Shown: positions 49,028-61,155 of the stretch, piece after piece
How the letters are laid out: the number at the start of each line of letters is the position of its first letter
Numbering within the stretch: the stretch's first letter is position 1
Assembly: GCF_022346925.1 (NCBI RefSeq)
Contig: NZ_JAKRNJ010000003.1
Span: 248,001-312,000 of the forward strand
Reading direction: 5' to 3'
DNA: 64,000 nucleotides
Source of the DNA: Microvirga sp. ACRRW
GTDB taxonomy: Bacteria > Pseudomonadota > Alphaproteobacteria > Rhizobiales > Beijerinckiaceae
Translations under genes and position numbers: made by a program
Notes under the pieces: model-generated
Database searches by the model: none
Told to the model about the DNA's origin: nothing
What the model saw: the letters and a program-made list of their open reading frames with translations, nothing else

Positions 49028-49738
49028 CTAACCGCTGCTATTCCCCTTCTGGTGCTCTTCGAGATAGCGCCGCAACGACTCTCCCGCGCCTTCGATATGC
49101 GCCTTCAGAAGCGTGCAGGCCGCCGTGATCTTTCCTTCCGCGCACAGCTTGAGAAGTTCCGCATGCTCCGCCGCCGCGCGCTCCATGCCTTGCGTGAGCG
49201 AGAGCTGAAGGCGCGTGTGGCGGTCGCTTTCCTGCAACAGGTTCGCGACGATGGAAAGCGAGCGCGGCTGCTTCGCGTGCTGATAGAGCACTCTATGGAA
49301 TTCGGTGTTCAGCTCGCCCCAGCGGCCGATATGCATGGCCTGAAGCTCGGATGCATATTCCTGCAGGATTTCGTTCAGCCGCGTGTAATCGGCTTGCGTC
49401 AGGCGCGGGGCGGAGGCCTTGAGCAGGCGCGGCTCGAGCAGGGCGCGCAGCTCGAACAGCTCCTCGATCTCGTCCGTCGACAGCTCCGAGACGATGGCGC
49501 CCCGGTGCGGGTGAATCTTGACGAGTCCCTCCGCCTCCAGCTGCATCAGCGCCTCACGCACGGGGATGCGGCTCACCCCGAACTCGGCGGCCAGCGCATC
49601 CTGGCGAAGCTGGAAGCCCGACTTGAACTCCCCGTCCACGATCCGGCGGCGCAGTTCCTCGGCGACGGCGGAGGAGATCGTCCGGTGCTGGAGAGATTTG
49701 CGGGCAGGTTTGGCCGGGGGCATGGTCGTCGGGATCAT
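49028..49738 (-). CDS. GntR-family regulator (FadR/FCD type)
   Basis: A 236-residue regulator: N-terminal winged helix (EELRRRIVDGEFKSGFQL near residues 27-45; DALAAEFGVSRIPVREAL near 48-65) and C-terminal all-helical FCD ligand-binding domain (about 95-225). It is divergent from the hydroxyproline cluster, separated by 115 bases that contain an AT-rich TATACAAT-type element near 49800-49816, a usual site for this subfamily. Likely represses the cluster until the inducer binds. Confidence 0.92.
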   Translation of the reverse strand: MIPTTMPPAKPARKSLQHRTISSAVAEELRRRIVDGEFKSGFQLRQDALAAEFGVSRIPVREALMQLEAEGLVKIHPHRGAIVSELSTDEIEELFELRALLEPRLLKASAPRLTQADYTRLNEILQEYASELQAMHIGRWGELNTEFHRVLYQHAKQPRSLSIVANLLQESDRHTRLQLSLTQGMERAAAEHAELLKLCAEGKITAACTLLKAHIEGAGESLRRYLEEHQKGNSSG

Positions 49739-49785
49739 TGGGTGCTGAACTTTATATCCCTATAGCAGGCTTGCGGGAGAATGGC

Positions 49786-49816
49786 TTGACTCTGCAGATT
49801 TTATACAATCTACAAT
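49786..49816 (+). promoter_or_regulatory. Candidate promoter/operator of the hydroxyproline operon
   Basis: TTGACT (49786-49791) is followed after 19 bases by TACAAT (49811-49816), and a second TACAAT lies at 49804-49809. The pair of close ATACAAT/CTACAAT half sites overlaps the promoter and suits binding by the adjacent FadR-type regulator. No experimental support; spacing is slightly long for sigma-70. Confidence 0.4.
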
Positions 49817-49853
49817 AAGCGCATTCAACACCGATTCCGGGAGCTCAGGATCA

Positions 49854-50783
49854 ATGGCGAAGAAAATCGGCTGGGAAGGCGTCTTTCCCGCAGTCACCAC
49901 CCAATTCAAGCCCAATTACGAGCTTGATCTCGATGCCACCGCCAAGGTTCTGGACGGCCTGATCCGGGACGGCGTGTCCGGGCTCATCGTCTGCGGCACG
50001 GTGGGCGAGAACACCTCACTCTCCCGCTCCGAGAAGGTCGCGGTCATGGAGACCGCCAAGGCAGTGTCCAAGGGCCGCGTGCCGGTGATCGCGGGCATTG
50101 CCGAATTCACCACCCAGTTCGCCTCGGAAGTGGCCAAGGAAGCCGCGCGCGTGGGCCTCGACGGTGTGATGGTGATGCCCGCTCTCGTCTATTCCTCGAA
50201 GCCGCACGAGACCGCCGCTCACTTCCGTGGCGTCGCCAAGGCCACCGACCTGCCGGTGATGGTCTACAACAACCCGCCGATCTACAAGAACGACGTGACG
50301 CCCGACATTCTCGCCTCGCTCGCCGATTGCGAAACCATCGTCTGCTTCAAGGATTCCTCCGGCGATACGCGCCGCTTCACCGACACGCGCAACATGGTGG
50401 GCGACCGTTTCGTGCTGTTCGCCGGTCTCGACGACGTGGTGGTGGAGAGCGTGATGCTCGGCGCGGCAGGCTGGATCTCCGGCATGTCGAACGCCTTCCC
50501 GCAGGAAGGCGAGACCCTGTTCCGTCTGGCGAAGGCAGGCCGCTATCAGGAGGCGCAGGCGCTCTACGATTGGTTCATGCCGCTGCTGCATCTCGATGCG
50601 CGCCCCGATCTCGTGCAATGCATCAAGCTCTGCGAGGAGATCATGGGACGCGGCTCCGCGCTCACCCGCCCGCCGCGCCTCGCGCTGGAAGGCAAGGATC
50701 GCGCTCATGTGGAGGAGGTCATGGCCAAGGCGTTGAAGAACCGGCCGAAGCTTCCCGATGTGGGATTGAAGCCCGCCGCGTAA
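49854..50783 (+). CDS. DHDPS-family deaminase/aldolase (hydroxyproline pathway)
   Basis: A 309-residue enzyme of the dihydrodipicolinate synthase/N-acetylneuraminate lyase superfamily. The Schiff-base lysine is in CFKDSSGD near residue 166 and the active-site Tyr in MVYNNPP near 138-144. With the epimerase and dehydrogenase genes following, it fits delta1-pyrroline-4-hydroxy-2-carboxylate deaminase, the third step of trans-4-hydroxyproline breakdown, which gives alpha-ketoglutarate semialdehyde. Assignment rests on context; the superfamily alone does not define the substrate. Confidence 0.85.
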   Translation: MAKKIGWEGVFPAVTTQFKPNYELDLDATAKVLDGLIRDGVSGLIVCGTVGENTSLSRSEKVAVMETAKAVSKGRVPVIAGIAEFTTQFASEVAKEAARVGLDGVMVMPALVYSSKPHETAAHFRGVAKATDLPVMVYNNPPIYKNDVTPDILASLADCETIVCFKDSSGDTRRFTDTRNMVGDRFVLFAGLDDVVVESVMLGAAGWISGMSNAFPQEGETLFRLAKAGRYQEAQALYDWFMPLLHLDARPDLVQCIKLCEEIMGRGSALTRPPRLALEGKDRAHVEEVMAKALKNRPKLPDVGLKPAA

Positions 50784-50865
50784 TGCCGCTTAATGACGAC
50801 GGCGGAGAGGCGCTCGCTTCTCCGCCTCTTTCGATTCACGACATTTCGTTTTGAAGAGCGAAGCC

Positions 50866-51882
50866 ATGGCGCGCCACACTTTCTTCTGCATCGACGGTCA
50901 CACCTGCGGCAATCCGGTCCGCGTGGTCGGCGGCGGCAGCATTCCCCAGCTCAAGGGGGACACGATGTTCGAGCGGCGCCAGCACTTCCTGGCGGAATAC
51001 GATTGGATCCGCACCGGCCTCATGTTCGAGCCGCGCGGACACGACATGATGTCGGGCTCGATCCTCTATCCCCCGACACGCCCCGATTGCGATGTGGGCA
51101 TTCTCTTCATCGAAACGTCGGGCTGCCTGCCCATGTGCGGACACGGCACCATCGGCACGGTGACGATAGCGCTTGAGAACGGCCTCATCCATCCGAAGAC
51201 GCCCGGCCTCTTGCGGCTCGATACGCCCGCAGGCGTGGTCGAAGCACGCTACGAGCAGAACGGCCCGTTCATCGAGCGCGTGCGCATCACCAACATTCCC
51301 TCGTTCCTCTATGGCACAGGTTATGAAGTCGAGGTCGAAGGCCTTGGTCATCTCACCGTCGACGTGGCCTATGGCGGCAATTTCTACGCCATTGTCGAGC
51401 CGCAGAAACTCTACTCGGATCTCGCGGACATCAATCCGTCCGACGTGCTGCGCTGGAGCCCGAAGCTGCGCGAGGCGTTCAATGCGCGCTACCAGATCGC
51501 TCACCCTGAGAATCCGAGCATCAACCGCCTGACGCACGTGCTCTGGACCGGCAAGGCACAGACGCCGGAAGGCACCGCGCGCAATGCGGTGTTCTACGGC
51601 GACAAGGCCATCGACCGCTCGCCCTGCGGCACCGGCACCTCGGCGCGCATGGCGCATCTCGCCGCGCGGGGCGCGCTGAAGGAGGGCGATGCCTTTGTGC
51701 ATGAGAGCATCATCGGCTCCACCTTCACGGGCCGCATCGAAGGCCGCGCGAAAGTGGGCGACCGCGATGCGATCATTCCCTCCATCGAGGGCTGGGCGCG
51801 GGTGACGGGCTTCAACACCATCTTCATCGACGACCGCGATCCCTTCGCCATGGGTTTCCAGGTGGTCGACCAGGCTCGCTGA
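50866..51882 (+). CDS. 4-hydroxyproline 2-epimerase (proline racemase family)
   Basis: A 338-residue cofactor-independent epimerase. Both catalytic cysteines are present: MCGHGT (near residue 90) and SPCGTGT (near 252), which separates it from trans-3-hydroxyproline dehydratases where one is replaced by Thr. It converts trans-4-hydroxy-L-proline to cis-4-hydroxy-D-proline, the first step of the pathway. The ATG at 50866 is preferred over a TTG 15 bases upstream; a GAAGAG site precedes it. Confidence 0.93.
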   Translation: MARHTFFCIDGHTCGNPVRVVGGGSIPQLKGDTMFERRQHFLAEYDWIRTGLMFEPRGHDMMSGSILYPPTRPDCDVGILFIETSGCLPMCGHGTIGTVTIALENGLIHPKTPGLLRLDTPAGVVEARYEQNGPFIERVRITNIPSFLYGTGYEVEVEGLGHLTVDVAYGGNFYAIVEPQKLYSDLADINPSDVLRWSPKLREAFNARYQIAHPENPSINRLTHVLWTGKAQTPEGTARNAVFYGDKAIDRSPCGTGTSARMAHLAARGALKEGDAFVHESIIGSTFTGRIEGRAKVGDRDAIIPSIEGWARVTGFNTIFIDDRDPFAMGFQVVDQAR

Positions 51883-51906
51883 GAGCAAACCTTCACGACA
51901 GGGTTC

Positions 51907-53145
51907 ATGATGCGGATTGTGATTGTTGGCGCAGGGATCGTCGGTCTCAACGCCGCCCATGCTCTTCTCGACAAGGGTCATCAGGTGACCCTCGTCGATC
52001 CCGGCACCGATCATCAGCGGCCGACCGACGGCAATGCGGGCTGGATCGCGCATACGGACATCATGCCGCTGGCATCTCCCAAGGCGTGGCGCAATCTTCC
52101 CCGCTGGCTCATGGACCCGCTTGGGCCGCTGACCATCAGGCCGTCCTATCTTCCAGCGCTCGCTCCATGGCTCGCACGTTTCGTGCTGGCCTCGTCTCCG
52201 GCGCGCATCAAGTCGAGCATCAGCGCCATCCGCGCCATCAACGAGCAGTCCCTTCCGGCCTGGAAGGAGCGCCTCTCCGCCTTGGGCCTGGAAGGCCATC
52301 TTCGCGAAAAGGGCATCCTGTCGGTTTGGCGCGACCGCAACCATTTCCTGCGCGCGGAAGACATCATGGCGCGGCAGAGAAATTTCGGCATTGCGATGGA
52401 GGTTCTCGATCCGCGTGGGATTGCCGAGATCGAGCCCGCGCTCCGCAATGTGGAGGCGGGGCTTCTTTATCCTGACGGCTGCCACGTATCCGATCCCGCG
52501 AATCTCGCCTCCGATCTGCTGCGGCTTGCCGTGGAGCGCGGCGCCGTGCACGTCGCAGGCCGTGCCCTTGCCGTTCAGCCTCAGGATGACGCGGTTCACA
52601 TCCACACGGATGGTGCGGTGAAGTCCGTCGTGGCGGATCGCGTTCTGATCTCCGCCGGAATTTGGTCGCGCGCGCTTGCGAAGCAGCTCGGCGACAACAT
52701 TCCGCTCGATACGGAGCGCGGCTACAACGCGACCTATGCGAAGGGTGCGTTCGGCCTCAACCGCCCGATCATGTTCGAGGGCGAGGGCTTCGTTGCCTCT
52801 ACCCTTGATACGGGAGACCGGGTCGGCGGCGCGGTGGAGTTCGCTGGAACGCAGGCTCCGCCCAATCACGAGCGCACCGCCGCGATGATCACGCGCTTGA
52901 AACGCTTCCTGCCGCATCTCGACGAGAGCCAACCGGCGAAGCGCTGGATGGGCTTCCGCCCGTCGATTCCGGATTCCCTGCCGGTGATCGGGCAGGCTAC
53001 CTGCGACAAACGCGTGATTTATGCCTTCGGCCACGGCCATTACGGCCTGACGCAAGCGGCGATCACGGCGCGCCTCGTGTCTGAGTTGATCGAAGGCACG
53101 CCGACATTGCTCGATATGAAGCCGTTCTCGGCTCAGCGTTTTTAA
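51907..53145 (+). CDS. FAD-dependent D-hydroxyproline dehydrogenase
   Basis: A 412-residue DAO-family flavoprotein. The FAD-binding motif VGAGIVGLNAA is at residues 6-16 and GHGHYGLTQAA-like end near 377-388. DadA-like enzymes of this size oxidise D-amino acids; next to the epimerase gene it most likely oxidises cis-4-hydroxy-D-proline to delta1-pyrroline-4-hydroxy-2-carboxylate. Same strand and 24 bases after the epimerase stop. Confidence 0.88.
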   Translation: MMRIVIVGAGIVGLNAAHALLDKGHQVTLVDPGTDHQRPTDGNAGWIAHTDIMPLASPKAWRNLPRWLMDPLGPLTIRPSYLPALAPWLARFVLASSPARIKSSISAIRAINEQSLPAWKERLSALGLEGHLREKGILSVWRDRNHFLRAEDIMARQRNFGIAMEVLDPRGIAEIEPALRNVEAGLLYPDGCHVSDPANLASDLLRLAVERGAVHVAGRALAVQPQDDAVHIHTDGAVKSVVADRVLISAGIWSRALAKQLGDNIPLDTERGYNATYAKGAFGLNRPIMFEGEGFVASTLDTGDRVGGAVEFAGTQAPPNHERTAAMITRLKRFLPHLDESQPAKRWMGFRPSIPDSLPVIGQATCDKRVIYAFGHGHYGLTQAAITARLVSELIEGTPTLLDMKPFSAQRF

Positions 53146-53163
53146 TTCACGGATGGTAACATT

Positions 53164-54180
53164 ATGAGTGAAGACATTGCCCTCTCGCTGGACGAGGTCC
53201 GGCGGATCAGCATCGATGTGCTCGAAGCAGGCGGCCTTTCGCCGGAGCATGCAAAAGCCATTGCCGCCGTCGTCTATGCGGGCCAGCGAGACGAATGCCA
53301 TTCCCACGGGCTATACCGGCTGCTCGGCTGCGTGCGCTCGGTGAAGGAAGGGAAGGTCGATCCGAACGCGGTGCCGGATGTGGTGGATCACGCATTGGCG
53401 GTGGTGCGCGTCAACGCCCATTACGGTTTCTCGCCCTTGGCCTTCGAGCGCGGCAGGCCGCTGCTCGTCGAGAAGGCGCGTCGCACGGGACTGGCCGCTA
53501 TGGCCATCAACAATTGCTATCATTTCTCCGCTCTCTGGCCGGAGGTGGAAGCGATTGCCGCGGAAGGCCTCGTGGCGCTTGCCATGACGCCGAGCCACAG
53601 CTGGGTGGCGCCTGCGGGCGGCAAGAAGCCCGTCTTCGGCACCAACCCCATCGCCTTCGCATGGCCGCGTCCCGACGGGCCGCCCTTCGTGTTCGACTTC
53701 GCCACCAGTGCGATTGCGCGCGGCGAGATCGAGCTGCATCGGCGCGCGGGCAAGCCCATTCCCGACGGTTGGGCCATCGACGGCGAAGGCAACCCGACGA
53801 ACGATGCGACGGCGGCGCTCGCGGGCGCGATGCTCACCTTCGGCGGGCACAAGGGCTCGGCGCTCTCCGCCATGATCGAGCTGATGGCGGGACCGCTCAT
53901 CGGCGACATGACGAGCGCGGAATCCATGGCCTTCGACGAGGGCGTCGGCGCAGCGCCCTGTCACGGTGAGCTGATCCTCGCCTTCGATCCCAAGGTGTTT
54001 CTCGGCGCGGATGCCACGCAGCACGTGGCGCGTGCTGAAAAGATGTTCGATTCCATCGTCGGGCAAGGCGCGCGTCTCCCCTCGCAGCGCCGCTACGAGG
54101 CGCGGGAACGCAGCAAGGCGAACGGGGTGCGGATTCCCAAGGCGCTCTATGACGACCTGCAGGCTCTCCTGCCGCGTTGA
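53164..54180 (+). CDS. Ldh-family NAD(P)-dependent oxidoreductase
   Basis: A 338-residue member of the malate/L-lactate dehydrogenase (Ldh2/YbiC) family; the conserved HSHGLYRLLG is near residues 43-52, with FATSAIARGEIE near 181-192. In imino-acid pathways such enzymes act as delta1-pyrroline-2-carboxylate or piperideine-2-carboxylate reductases, which fits this cluster. Substrate and cofactor are not proved by sequence. Last gene of the operon, followed by the convergent M24 peptidase. Confidence 0.85.
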   Translation: MSEDIALSLDEVRRISIDVLEAGGLSPEHAKAIAAVVYAGQRDECHSHGLYRLLGCVRSVKEGKVDPNAVPDVVDHALAVVRVNAHYGFSPLAFERGRPLLVEKARRTGLAAMAINNCYHFSALWPEVEAIAAEGLVALAMTPSHSWVAPAGGKKPVFGTNPIAFAWPRPDGPPFVFDFATSAIARGEIELHRRAGKPIPDGWAIDGEGNPTNDATAALAGAMLTFGGHKGSALSAMIELMAGPLIGDMTSAESMAFDEGVGAAPCHGELILAFDPKVFLGADATQHVARAEKMFDSIVGQGARLPSQRRYEARERSKANGVRIPKALYDDLQALLPR

Positions 54181-54186
54181 TGGCTT

Positions 54187-55341
54187 CTAGCCGAAAGGCT
54201 TCGTGGGCGATGTGGACGGCTGGGTGAACCAGCGGGGACCGCTCTCCGTCATGACGATGTGGTCCTCGAGCCTGACGCCGAAAGCATCGGGAACGAGGAT
54301 CATCGGCTCGTTGGAGAAGCACATGCCCGGCTCCAGCAAGGTGCGGTTGCCGCGCACGATGTAGGGCTCCTCATGGATGTTGAGGCCAAGGCCATGCCCT
54401 GCGCGATGCGGCAGGCCGGGGACGCGGTAATCGGGCCCGAGGCCATGGGCCTCGATCACGCGGCGTGCTGCCGCGTCGAGCGCTTCGCAAGGCGCGCCGA
54501 TGCGCGCCGCCTCGAACACCGCCTGCTGCGCCTCGCGCTCGATATTCCAGATGCGCGCGATCTCGCTTGAGGGTTCTTCCAGCGTGTAGGTGCGCGTGAG
54601 GTCGGAGCAGTAGCCGCCGATATGGCAGCCGGTATCGACCAGGATGAGGTCGCCCGCTTTCAGCACCTGATCTCCATCCGCACCATGGGGCAGGGAGGTG
54701 GCGACACCGAAGGAGACGATGCAGAAGGACGAGCCATCATCCGCGCCGCGCTTGCGATGCTCGGAATCGATGAGGGACACGATCTCGGACGCACGCACAC
54801 CCGGTTTCATCGCCGCATGAGCAACCCGGTGCACGTCGAGCGTGAGGTCCATCGCATATTGAATGAGCGCGACCTCGGCAGCGGATTTGCGCATGCGCAG
54901 CGAGGCGATCAGAGGTGCGCCATCCAGAAGCCGCTCAGCGCCGAGCGACTGCGCGAGCCGGTGATAGAGGAAGAGCGGCAACTGGCCGTCGAGGGCAAGC
55001 GTGCCCTTTGGTCCGAGCAGCTTCGCGACAAGGGCTGTTGGCTCCTCGTCCTCCTCCCAGGTAGCGATCTCCGCATCGAGGCGCGGCAATGTTTCCACCC
55101 GCGAGCGCTCGAAACCGGGCACCACATAGACGAGGCGATCCTTCGTCACGAGAGCGCCGCAAAGGCGTTCGCTCGCATGCCAGACGAGGCCGGTGAAATA
55201 CCGCAGGCTCTCCGTGGACCCGAGAAGCAGCCCGCCGATTCCGGCAGCCTCCATGCGCTCCCTCAGGCGCGCGAGGCGTTGCAGCCTCTCGGCATCGGAA
55301 ATCGGGGAAACGGGGTGACGCCAGGGGGAGGATGCGGACAT
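54187..55341 (-). CDS. M24 family Xaa-Pro peptidase
   Basis: A 384-residue pita-bread peptidase: N-terminal creatinase-like domain (1-140) and C-terminal catalytic domain with metal ligands in VDTGCHIGGYCSDLTRTY (two Asp, about residues 235-250), HRAGHGLGLNIHE (His) and GVRLEDHIVMTE (Glu). It would cleave Xaa-Pro or Xaa-hydroxyproline dipeptides, providing substrate to the convergent hydroxyproline operon. ATG at 55341 is favoured over one 42 bases upstream. Confidence 0.9.
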   Translation of the reverse strand: MSASSPWRHPVSPISDAERLQRLARLRERMEAAGIGGLLLGSTESLRYFTGLVWHASERLCGALVTKDRLVYVVPGFERSRVETLPRLDAEIATWEEDEEPTALVAKLLGPKGTLALDGQLPLFLYHRLAQSLGAERLLDGAPLIASLRMRKSAAEVALIQYAMDLTLDVHRVAHAAMKPGVRASEIVSLIDSEHRKRGADDGSSFCIVSFGVATSLPHGADGDQVLKAGDLILVDTGCHIGGYCSDLTRTYTLEEPSSEIARIWNIEREAQQAVFEAARIGAPCEALDAAARRVIEAHGLGPDYRVPGLPHRAGHGLGLNIHEEPYIVRGNRTLLEPGMCFSNEPMILVPDAFGVRLEDHIVMTESGPRWFTQPSTSPTKPFG

Positions 55342-55474
55342 GGAGGAGCCTTTTGGATGAACGCGCCTTCCTGCTTCGCGCATCCTTGGCGCGAGATCAA
55401 CCCTGGGGTGCGATCAGGCTCGCGCAAGCAAGCTTTGCGACAAGCAGGCTGCACCATTCTCAAGAAGCCGCTCG

Positions 55475-55999
55475 ATGTCCCAAGCCGTCACTCCCACTCA
55501 GCGCGAGATCTTCTTCGATCCCGATTCCTTCATCGTCTCGAAAACGGATCTAAAGGGCCGGCTGACCTATACGAACAAGATCTTCTGCGACATCGCCGGC
55601 TATACGGAGAAGGAGCTGATCGGCCAGCCGCACAGCACGATCCGTCATCCGGACATGCCGCGCGCGGTCTTCAAGCTTCTGTGGGACTCGATCCAGGACG
55701 GGCGCGAGGTCTTCGCCTATGTGAAGAACATGGCGCGCAACGGCGACCATTACTGGGTCTTCGCCCATGTGACGCCCTCCTACGACAACGCCATGCAGGT
55801 CTGCGGTTTTCATTCCAACCGCCGCGTGCCGAAGCGAGACGTGGTGGAGAAGGTCATCACGCCTCTCTACGCCGATCTCATCCGCGTCGAAGCCTCCTTC
55901 CGCAATGCGAAGGAGGGCCTTGGCGCCTCCTACCAGCATCTCCTGAAAACCGCGACGGCGAGCAAGGCCAGCTATGATGAATTTGTCTTCTCTCTCTAA
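55475..55999 (+). CDS. PAS-domain protein, Aer-like sensor half
   Basis: A 174-residue soluble PAS protein closely matching the N-terminal sensor of the Aer redox/aerotaxis receptor ([27 protein letters not shown] near 24-48; [18 protein letters not shown] near 57-74; [13 protein letters not shown] near 89-101). It ends inside the start of the adjacent chemoreceptor gene: the two reading frames overlap by 26 bases. Likely binds FAD or another cofactor and acts together with that receptor. Confidence 0.9.
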   Translation: MSQAVTPTQREIFFDPDSFIVSKTDLKGRLTYTNKIFCDIAGYTEKELIGQPHSTIRHPDMPRAVFKLLWDSIQDGREVFAYVKNMARNGDHYWVFAHVTPSYDNAMQVCGFHSNRRVPKRDVVEKVITPLYADLIRVEASFRNAKEGLGASYQHLLKTATASKASYDEFVFSL

Positions 56000-57350
56000 G
56001 GCGAGCATCGGCTTTGCCGTTGCCGCTCTTGCGGTGACGGGGCAGGCCATCGCCTCTCTCGTCAATGGTGCGATGCCGTCGCTCATCGTGCTCGTCGCCG
56101 ATGCCGGGTTCATCTTCGGCGGGTTGATGCTGCTGCGCAGCTATCGCGCGCTGGCGGTTGCGACCGATATTCTCGACCGGGTCGGGCATGGCGATTTCGA
56201 GGCGAGAATCGTCGGCAGCGGGGAGGGCGGCGCTCTCGGAAAGCTGCACGGCACCATCAATGACGCCACGGACCGGATCGACGCCTATATCCGCGAGTCC
56301 TCGGCGGCCATGAACGCCATCCGCAACAATCAGTATTTCCGCCGCATCCTGCCGGATGGGCTGCATGGCTCGATGCTCAACGGCGCGATCATCATCAACG
56401 AGGCGTCGCAGGTCATCGAAGGGCGCCTTGCGGCCTTCAACCACTCGACGGCGGAGTTCGAGCAGGCGATCAACACAATCGTGCAGACGCTCTCGGAATC
56501 GTCCGCCAACATGAGTACCATGGCCTCAGTGCTGCAGGAGGGCGCGACCCTTACCGACGACCGCACGAGCCTTGTGGCCTCGACGGCGTCCGACATGGCC
56601 TCCAATGTACAGACCGTCGCCGCCGCCGTGACGCAGCTCGCCGCCTCCGCGCAGGAGATCGGAACGGAAGCCGATCATTCCGCAACGCGTGCCCGGCAGG
56701 CGGCGCAGGAAGCACAATCCACGGCGGCTCTTGTCGACAGCCTCAACAACGCGGTCGAGCGCATCAGCGCCGTCGTCGGCCTCATCACCACCATCGCCTC
56801 GCAGACCAATCTTCTGGCGCTCAACGCCACCATCGAAGCCGCACGCGCGGGCGAAGCCGGGCGCGGCTTTGCCGTGGTGGCGCAGGAGGTGAAGGCTCTG
56901 GCGACCCAGACCGCCAAGGCAACGGAAGAGATCACCAGCGAGATCGCGGAACTGCGGTCCGCCTCAGAGGCCGCCGTTTCCGCCGTGTCGGAGATTTCCA
57001 CTATCGTGGCGGATATCGACCATGCCACCTCGCGCATCGCGCAGAGCATCTCCGGCCAGACCGCCGCCACCGCCGAGATCGCGCACAGCGTCGAGCAGAC
57101 GTCCGTTGGAACGCAGGGCGTGACCGACAACATTCAGAGCGTAAGCCAGAACACGGCGGAGACGAAGCATCTCGCAGGCTCGGTGCTCGAGACCTCGCGG
57201 CAGGTCGCCGGTCAGGGCGATCACCTGGCCGATGTGGTCCGCAAGTTCCTAGTGTCCCTGCGCCGAGGCCCCATGGAGCGCCAGCAGAACGAAGTAGTTG
57301 CCTATAGAGGCGTCGAGCGCCGCAAGAGCGACCTGCTCAAGGCCGCTTGA
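55974..57350 (+). CDS. Methyl-accepting chemotaxis protein without own sensor domain
   Basis: A 458-residue chemoreceptor. Two close helices near residues 8-55 form a membrane hairpin with almost no periplasmic domain; a HAMP-like linker follows (about 58-115), then the MCP signalling domain with hairpin tip near [20 protein letters not shown] (residues 266-285) and [16 protein letters not shown]. This matches the Aer layout, except that the PAS domain is encoded by the separate upstream gene. Translational coupling via the 26-base overlap would give matched amounts. Confidence 0.93.
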   Translation: MMNLSSLSKASIGFAVAALAVTGQAIASLVNGAMPSLIVLVADAGFIFGGLMLLRSYRALAVATDILDRVGHGDFEARIVGSGEGGALGKLHGTINDATDRIDAYIRESSAAMNAIRNNQYFRRILPDGLHGSMLNGAIIINEASQVIEGRLAAFNHSTAEFEQAINTIVQTLSESSANMSTMASVLQEGATLTDDRTSLVASTASDMASNVQTVAAAVTQLAASAQEIGTEADHSATRARQAAQEAQSTAALVDSLNNAVERISAVVGLITTIASQTNLLALNATIEAARAGEAGRGFAVVAQEVKALATQTAKATEEITSEIAELRSASEAAVSAVSEISTIVADIDHATSRIAQSISGQTAATAEIAHSVEQTSVGTQGVTDNIQSVSQNTAETKHLAGSVLETSRQVAGQGDHLADVVRKFLVSLRRGPMERQQNEVVAYRGVERRKSDLLKAA

Positions 57351-57383
57351 AGTTCATCTGTTTGGGTTTCATCCGTGCAAGAA

Positions 57384-57411
57384 AAAACCCCGCCTGAAGA
57401 GGCGGGGTTTT
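57384..57411. terminator. Bidirectional terminator between MCP and gyrB
   Basis: AAAACCCCGCCT (57384-57395) and AGGCGGGGTTTT (57400-57411) form a 12-bp stem with a GAAG loop, flanked by A and T tracts; serves the converging chemoreceptor and gyrB genes. Confidence 0.93.
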
Positions 57412-57435
57412 CGTTTTTGATGACGGCTTCCAGCC

Positions 57436-60165
<2,730 letters not shown>

Positions 60166-60390
60166 ATGCGAGCGATCAATATCATCACCCTCATTCTGCT
60201 GATTATCGGCGGAATCAATTGGGGCCTTATGGGCCTGGCTCAGTTCGACCTCGTCGCCACCCTGTTCGGCGGTCCGGACTCGGCGCTTTCGCGCATCGTC
60301 TACGTTCTCGTCGGCCTGTCGGCGCTCTGGCAGCTGGTTCCGCTGTTCCAGGACCTCTCCGGCGGCGAGGGCCGTCTCGACCGGTACTGA
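60166..60390 (+). CDS. DUF378 small membrane protein
   Basis: A 74-residue protein with two helices and the conserved IIGGINWGLMGL of DUF378 (residues 13-24), then SALSRIVYVLVGLSALWQL. GGAGA ribosome site five bases before the ATG. Function unknown in the family. Confidence 0.93.
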   Translation: MRAINIITLILLIIGGINWGLMGLAQFDLVATLFGGPDSALSRIVYVLVGLSALWQLVPLFQDLSGGEGRLDRY

Positions 60391-60413
60391 GCGAAGGCGC
60401 GTCAGGCGGCTCC

Positions 60414-61043
60414 TCAGCGGGCCGCCACGGCCGCCGCGGCGCCCGCCATGACCGTTCCGGTGGTGCGGTTGAGGATGCGGATCGCCTTAGGGCTGGTGAA
60501 GAGACTCCGCGCACGGGCGGCGAGCACGATATAGCCGCCGAATACCACCGCCAGCACGGCCAAGGTCGCCACAGCCAGTTCCAGATAGCCCAGCACCGTG
60601 ATCTTCGTCAGATCGAGGAAGGTGGGCAGCAGGGCCAGGTAGAACACGATCGTCTTGGGATTGCCCAAGGTCAGCGCCAGCCCACCCAGCAGCAGCTTCA
60701 ACGGATGCTCTGTCTTCTCCTCCGCCGCAACGTCCCGTGCTTCGACGGGCGTCGTCCAGAGCTTGTAGGCGATGTAGAGCAGATAGGCCGCGCCTGCGTA
60801 TTTCACGACCAGGAAGACCTCGTGGAAAGCCTGCGCCAGGGCAGCAAGGCCCAACACCGCGAAGGTGAGCCACACCACGTCGCCGAGGGCGATGCCGATG
60901 CTGAAGGGGATCGCTTCTCCTGGGCCGCGCCCCAGCACCCGCGCCACGATGGCCGCAATCCCCGGCCCCGGCGAGGCGGCGGCGATGAAGAGGGCGGACG
61001 AGAACAGGATGAGGCCTGCGGGTTCCATGGCGATGACCTGCAA
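60414..61043 (-). CDS. LysE/RhtB family amino-acid exporter
   Basis: A 209-residue six-helix translocator of the LysE/RhtB type: SPGPGIAAIVARVLGRGPGEA near residues 24-44 is the family hallmark. Such carriers export basic or neutral amino acids or their analogues. Single gene, convergent with the DUF378 gene with 23 bases between stops. Substrate not predictable. Confidence 0.93.
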   Translation of the reverse strand: MQVIAMEPAGLILFSSALFIAAASPGPGIAAIVARVLGRGPGEAIPFSIGIALGDVVWLTFAVLGLAALAQAFHEVFLVVKYAGAAYLLYIAYKLWTTPVEARDVAAEEKTEHPLKLLLGGLALTLGNPKTIVFYLALLPTFLDLTKITVLGYLELAVATLAVLAVVFGGYIVLAARARSLFTSPKAIRILNRTTGTVMAGAAAAVAAR

Positions 61044-61155
61044 AGAACTGATGTTACGGCTCCCTTATAGGCCGGAGCAGCGTCTCAGACCATCAACGAG
61101 TTTTGATGTGTTCGATCACACCGGCTGAAACCTGCGGCACAGTGGTTCAGCATTT

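Noticed and set aside
50836-53307. Very long open frame (823 codons) on the minus strand opposite the hydroxyproline genes
   Set aside because: It is antisense to three well-supported enzymes with catalytic motifs; its translation is Arg/His/Ala-rich without a domain. High GC keeps the antisense frame open.
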